From the NCBI GenBank assembly GCA_002943765.1, contig PQWQ01000008.1, positions 806,001 through 870,000 on the forward strand: a stretch of DNA of 64,000 bases, read 5' to 3'. A program made the position numbers and the translations under genes. The notes beneath the pieces were generated by a model. It was not told the DNA's origin. It worked only from the letters and a program-made list of their open reading frames with translations, and did not search any database. This DNA comes from Psoroptes ovis (lineage: Eukaryota; Arthropoda; Arachnida; Sarcoptiformes; Psoroptidae). Below, in pieces: positions 60,801 to 64,000 of the stretch; position 1 is the stretch's first letter; each line of letters starts with the position of its first letter.

Positions 60801-61494
60801 TATATTCATGATCGCTAATGATGATGATGATGATGATGAAGCTTATGGAGATGGTGATAAAGGGTTAAATGATACTGATAATGATCATAGATCATCAACG
60901 ACAGCTACAACAATGGTAAATGATCATCGGGATCATCGACGACGACGACCAAAGCCCATTGTCAATCATCGAAATGATAATTATCCCCATGATCAACAGC
61001 AACAACAACAACAAAATCAATTATCGTCGAAATCAAACAAACAATCATCAATAATATATCGAAGACCACGGCCTCGACTACGAAGACATCGATATCATCG
61101 ATCACAATACAACAGCACCGATAATGATCATCATTTGAATGATGATAATGGTACCATTATCAATGATATTGATGATGATCATCATGGTAAACACACCAGC
61201 ATCGATGAATGGCACCGAAATGATCATAAATCATTTATCAATTGTCGATTTAAATTGATGAATTATCATTGTTATTATTGTTATAATAACAATGATAATG
61301 ACAACAACAACAACAACAATGATGATGATGATAACAATGATGTTATTGTCAATGATGGTAATGATGATCTTAATGGTTGTCTTCAAATTATTGATAATAA
61401 TGATGATCACATCGATTCAATTGATGTTCAATTGAATGATAATTCATTGATAATGAACAATAACAACAACATTGATAATGATCAATTTAATCAG
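57801..61494 (+). CDS. Unrecognised low-complexity protein, 5' part of a gene leaving the window
   Basis: Two coding exons, 57801-58295 and 60526-61494, joined in phase 0 by a 2.2-kb intron with GTAAGT and CATAG ends; 488 codons with no stop, ending at a GTAAGA donor, so further exons lie downstream. Exon 1 begins MKQRNRSSSFDSLLMIQSPS, continues as a long Ser-rich run, then a less biased helical-looking stretch (INELKLIRFGEDMINDHRDL). Exon 2 opens TPDDWHTDDYHNPPSLYNDD and is dominated by Asp, Asn, His and Gln, with a basic patch (YRRPRPRLRRHRYHRSQYN) and a small Cys cluster (HCYYCY). I recognise no domain. The mixture of Ser-, Gln- and Asp/Asn-rich tracts with basic patches would suit a nuclear regulator, but that is only a guess. 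Confidence 0.6.
59460..59552. mobile_element. Mariner-like hairpin, decayed
   Basis: Left GGGTTGTCCGAAAAGTTTTG, right GGACTTAACGGACAGCTT, about 93 bp. The arms are imperfect. Confidence 0.5.
60390..60467. mobile_element. Mariner-like micro-hairpin, ATATCGTAGAAAAT subfamily
   Basis: Left TAAGGTTGTCCAGAAAGTTT, right CGGCAAGAATTTTTCGGACA. TA precedes the left end. The middle ATATCGTAGAAAATAATT matches 52894-52976. Confidence 0.75.
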
Positions 61495-61912
61495 GTAAGA
61501 TCAATGATTCAAAGATCGAAGATTCTATTAATGATTTCATTATTATTATTCGATTCAAAGGGTTAACCCTTTTACATTCTGGCTTCAAAGGGTTTGTCTG
61601 GCTTCAAGGGGTGGCCTCGGAGCCGATTGTCGCTGCAGCCCGAGTGCGGCGGGCACGAAGCGTCCCTTTGAATCTTTGAATTCGCTTGAATTCAGTCAAT
61701 TCTTTGGAATCGAAGTTCTTTAGAATCGAAATTCTTTGAAATTCGATTCTTAGAGTTTCGATTCTGTCAAATTCTGCTGAATTCTGTGAATCCTATGAAC
61801 CATTGAGTTATAGAATCAATCAACAATAGCCCCGAAAAAAAAAACTTAATTAAGTTTCATCTATTCTTTACTCAATTATTTCTTCACATTTTCCTTAGAA
61901 CTTTTACTATAA

Positions 61913-62050
61913 ACCCTTGGTGCACTCACAAGGCGCCGTCCGGGCACCGCATCAAATTCAGATCACAACTAATTCTATAGCCTCGAAAAAACTTCCCCAA
62001 ACAATGGCCAATGAATAATGAAAGAAAATGGCCTTCGAGTACAAAGGGTT
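61913..62050. mobile_element. PiggyBac-like short element, decayed
   Basis: Left ACCCTTGGTGCACTCACAAG, right CTTCGAGTACAAAGGGTT, inverted, about 138 bp, with GGCGCCGTCCGGGCACC near the left end. TTAA is not retained. Confidence 0.5.
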
Positions 62051-62400
62051 GTATGGCTGTAGTTCCAAAAAAAAAAAAAAAAAAAAAAAAAATTCTTTGG
62101 AAATTTATTCTTTTGATCAAACAAAATAAAAGAAAAATAGAAAAAGAATAATAACTCTTTATTTCCGAAATAAAATGTCCAAAATAATAAAAAAAGAAAA
62201 TTAAAAATTATTTGATAGCTTCGATATTATTCTTATTCTTCTTCTTATTCTTCTCATTTCAAAGCTATCAAAGCTATTCAAAGCAGCATCGAGAAATTGA
62301 TTCAAGTGCAAAAAGTTAATTGACCAAAAAAAAAAAAAAAGAAAAAATAAAATAGAAAAAATGGAAAAAATCCATAGAATTTCACATTTGAAATTCTCAA

Positions 62401-62476
62401 AAGGTTGTCCGAAAAGTTCCAAATCAGAATCCCTACATATTTCAATGTAAAAATCGTGGAAAACTTTTCGGACAAT
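62401..62476. mobile_element. Mariner-like micro-hairpin
   Basis: Left AAGGTTGTCCGAAAAGTTCC, right GAAAACTTTTCGGACAATTT, 76 bp. Confidence 0.75.
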
Positions 62477-63454
62477 TTTTATTTTATTTATTTCAAATAA
62501 TAATAATAATTCTTTCAATATTTTTTTTTTTTTTTTGGTGATCAGTTGAAAATATTGTTACACACAGAGAGAATATAATATAATTCTTCACATTGTTTTG
62601 TATTGTTTTGTTGTTGTTGTTGTTGTTCCATTTCACATTATTTCCAAATAATTGCATTTACTCGAATTATTTTCATTCGAAACTAAATCATATTGGGGTG
62701 TGTCTGCATGTGTGTGTGTCAATGTGTTTGTTTGTGTTGGTTGTTGTGTACAATACACATTAACAGTGCTTCAAAATGAAACTAGAAATAAGCCAAAGGC
62801 ATTGGGTCCATATTTTGGATACACAATTTGAAAGCATCCGAATTTGAAAAACTTTGAATATTTGTATTCTTCTTATTCTTTTATTATTCAGAATTTCATT
62901 TCTGAAACGAAACAAACAAAAGAATTCCAGACAATAAAACGAATAATAATTGTAATGTAAAAACTTTTTAATTTACAGAATTATAGCTGAAGGCTATAGA
63001 ATTGTTTGTTTCAATTCTTTTGTTGTTTGTAAATAATCAAAATAATCAAAATAATTGATGAAAATACAGTGATACTTCGATTTTACGATTGAAAATATAT
63101 CAGTGATTTTGCTACAGGATTTGCAGGCTGTAAAATCATTTGATGATCATTTTTTATGATTTTCGAATGGAGAATTTTGTGAATTATATTGATTCTATGA
63201 CAGTTTGATTCTTTTGAAAGCTTATGTTGACCAATTTAATGAATAAATAATGTATGACAAGTGAAAACGAAGTATGACTGTAGTATTCAAGAAAATAAGA
63301 AATTGATTTATCTTTATTTTAATTGCAATGTCCACTTAGTTATTTTCCTAAATATCCAAGAAAAATTGCTAGAAAATAGACTCACTGAACTTTTCAGGCA
63401 ATTATTTCCAGCGAAATTCTGTGGAAATTGCAAAAAATTGGCAAAATAAATCTA

Positions 63455-63527
63455 CTTGGACGGAAAGTAATCAATTATTCTATCATTCAAAATCAATGAT
63501 CAAATAATTGATTACTTTTCATACCAA
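63455..63527. mobile_element. Micro-hairpin, AAAGTAATCAATT subfamily
   Basis: Left GGAAAGTAATCAATTATT, right AATAATTGATTACTTTTC. The arms pair well but the outer GGACA box is degraded. Confidence 0.55.
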
Positions 63528-63731
63528 TTAAATGAAGAATAAATATATTCCAAATATAAAGAATTATCAAACTCAAAAATCGATGCAAATGGATGAATGG
63601 AAAATAATATAAATGAATAAATGAATTGCTTCACTATCGAATAGAATAGATATTGCCCCATTATTATTGAAACAGAATAGAATGTCTATGAACAGCAACA
63701 ACAACAACAATAAAATAGAATGGAATTACAT

Positions 63732-63808
63732 TTAGGCTGTCCGAAAAGTTTTTGAGGGTAAAATCATTGCTGTCTATGGGATTCTGGTTTGGAACTTTTC
63801 GGACAACT
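63732..63808. mobile_element. Mariner-like micro-hairpin
   Basis: Left TTAGGCTGTCCGAAAAGTTT, right GGAACTTTTCGGACAACTT, 77 bp. Confidence 0.75.
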
Positions 63809-64000
63809 TTTTTTTTCCAAAAAGAAAATTGCTAAAAATATAATCATTGTTTGAGAATATAGAAATATAAATATAAATACATTGTGATAATAATAGTCAT
63901 AATAATAATAAGGAATAAATGGCCAAAAAAAGAAAAAATTCAAAAGAATTAATGGCCAGAATTTTTTCAGTATTTTTGGGCTGATTGTAACAAAATGTAT

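Larger units (their letters stand above)
61495..64000. other. Downstream intron/intergenic stretch to window end
   Basis: Presumably intron of the gene at 57801. Starts with a GC-rich patch (61600-61665), then a piggyBac-like element (61913-62050), a long poly(A) (about 62065-62090), hairpins at 62401, 63455 and 63732, and AT-rich simple sequence. No further exon could be identified. Confidence 0.45.

Noticed and set aside
1..64000. tRNA, rRNA or CRISPR features
   Set aside because: No cloverleaf with A/B boxes, no rRNA core sequence and no regularly spaced spacer array were seen; the only array with regular units is the 26-bp tandem repeat, which has no spacers.

Overview
This is nuclear DNA from a eukaryote with small introns and a very AT-rich genome, most likely an acariform mite of the house-dust-mite type (Dermatophagoides or a relative). 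The reasons are an animal LARP1 gene and an animal haspin kinase gene, both swollen by Asn, Gln, Ser, Asp and His runs, introns of about 50-90 bp next to a few kilobase-scale ones, and arthropod-type mariner, hAT, piggyBac-like and Ty3-type repeats. The taxon call is inference; no marker gene is present. LAYOUT: 1-2.2 kb is repeat-bearing intergenic DNA. 2.24-4.49 kb is a complete insertion of a small minus-strand LTR retrotransposon with identical 216-bp LTRs; its one ORF fuses Gag and protease to what looks like the tail of an integrase. 7.05-7.30 kb is a 26-bp tandem array. 7.3-10.74 kb holds a four-exon minus-strand transposase-like gene (tnp2/DUF4218-like) plus a decayed inverted copy of its 5' part. 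11.13-12.04 kb is a foldback element with two ~390-bp arms. 12-19 kb is intergenic. 19.0-28.3 kb is a plus-strand LARP1 gene whose eleven coding exons I could join in frame (2043 aa). 28.3-35.35 kb is 3'UTR and intergenic DNA. 35.36-37.1 kb is a two-exon plus-strand haspin gene. 37.1-57.8 kb is a gene-poor stretch packed with miniature transposons. 57.8 kb to at least 61.5 kb is the 5' part of an unrecognised low-complexity gene that runs out of the window. HOW THE GENES RELATE: LARP1 (translation of terminal-oligopyrimidine mRNAs) and haspin (mitotic histone H3 kinase) are independent housekeeping genes with their own promoters; nothing suggests co-regulation. THE NOTABLE SIGNAL is a swarm of at least 28 micro-hairpins, mostly 75-82 bp, with mariner-like ends (GGTTGTCC...GGACAACC), several with TA on both sides. 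They fall into sequence subfamilies and are accompanied by hAT-like elements (CAGTGATTCTCAACC ends) and TTAA-flanked piggyBac-like elements. None lies in a coding exon. All family names rest on motif recognition by eye; no database search was run.
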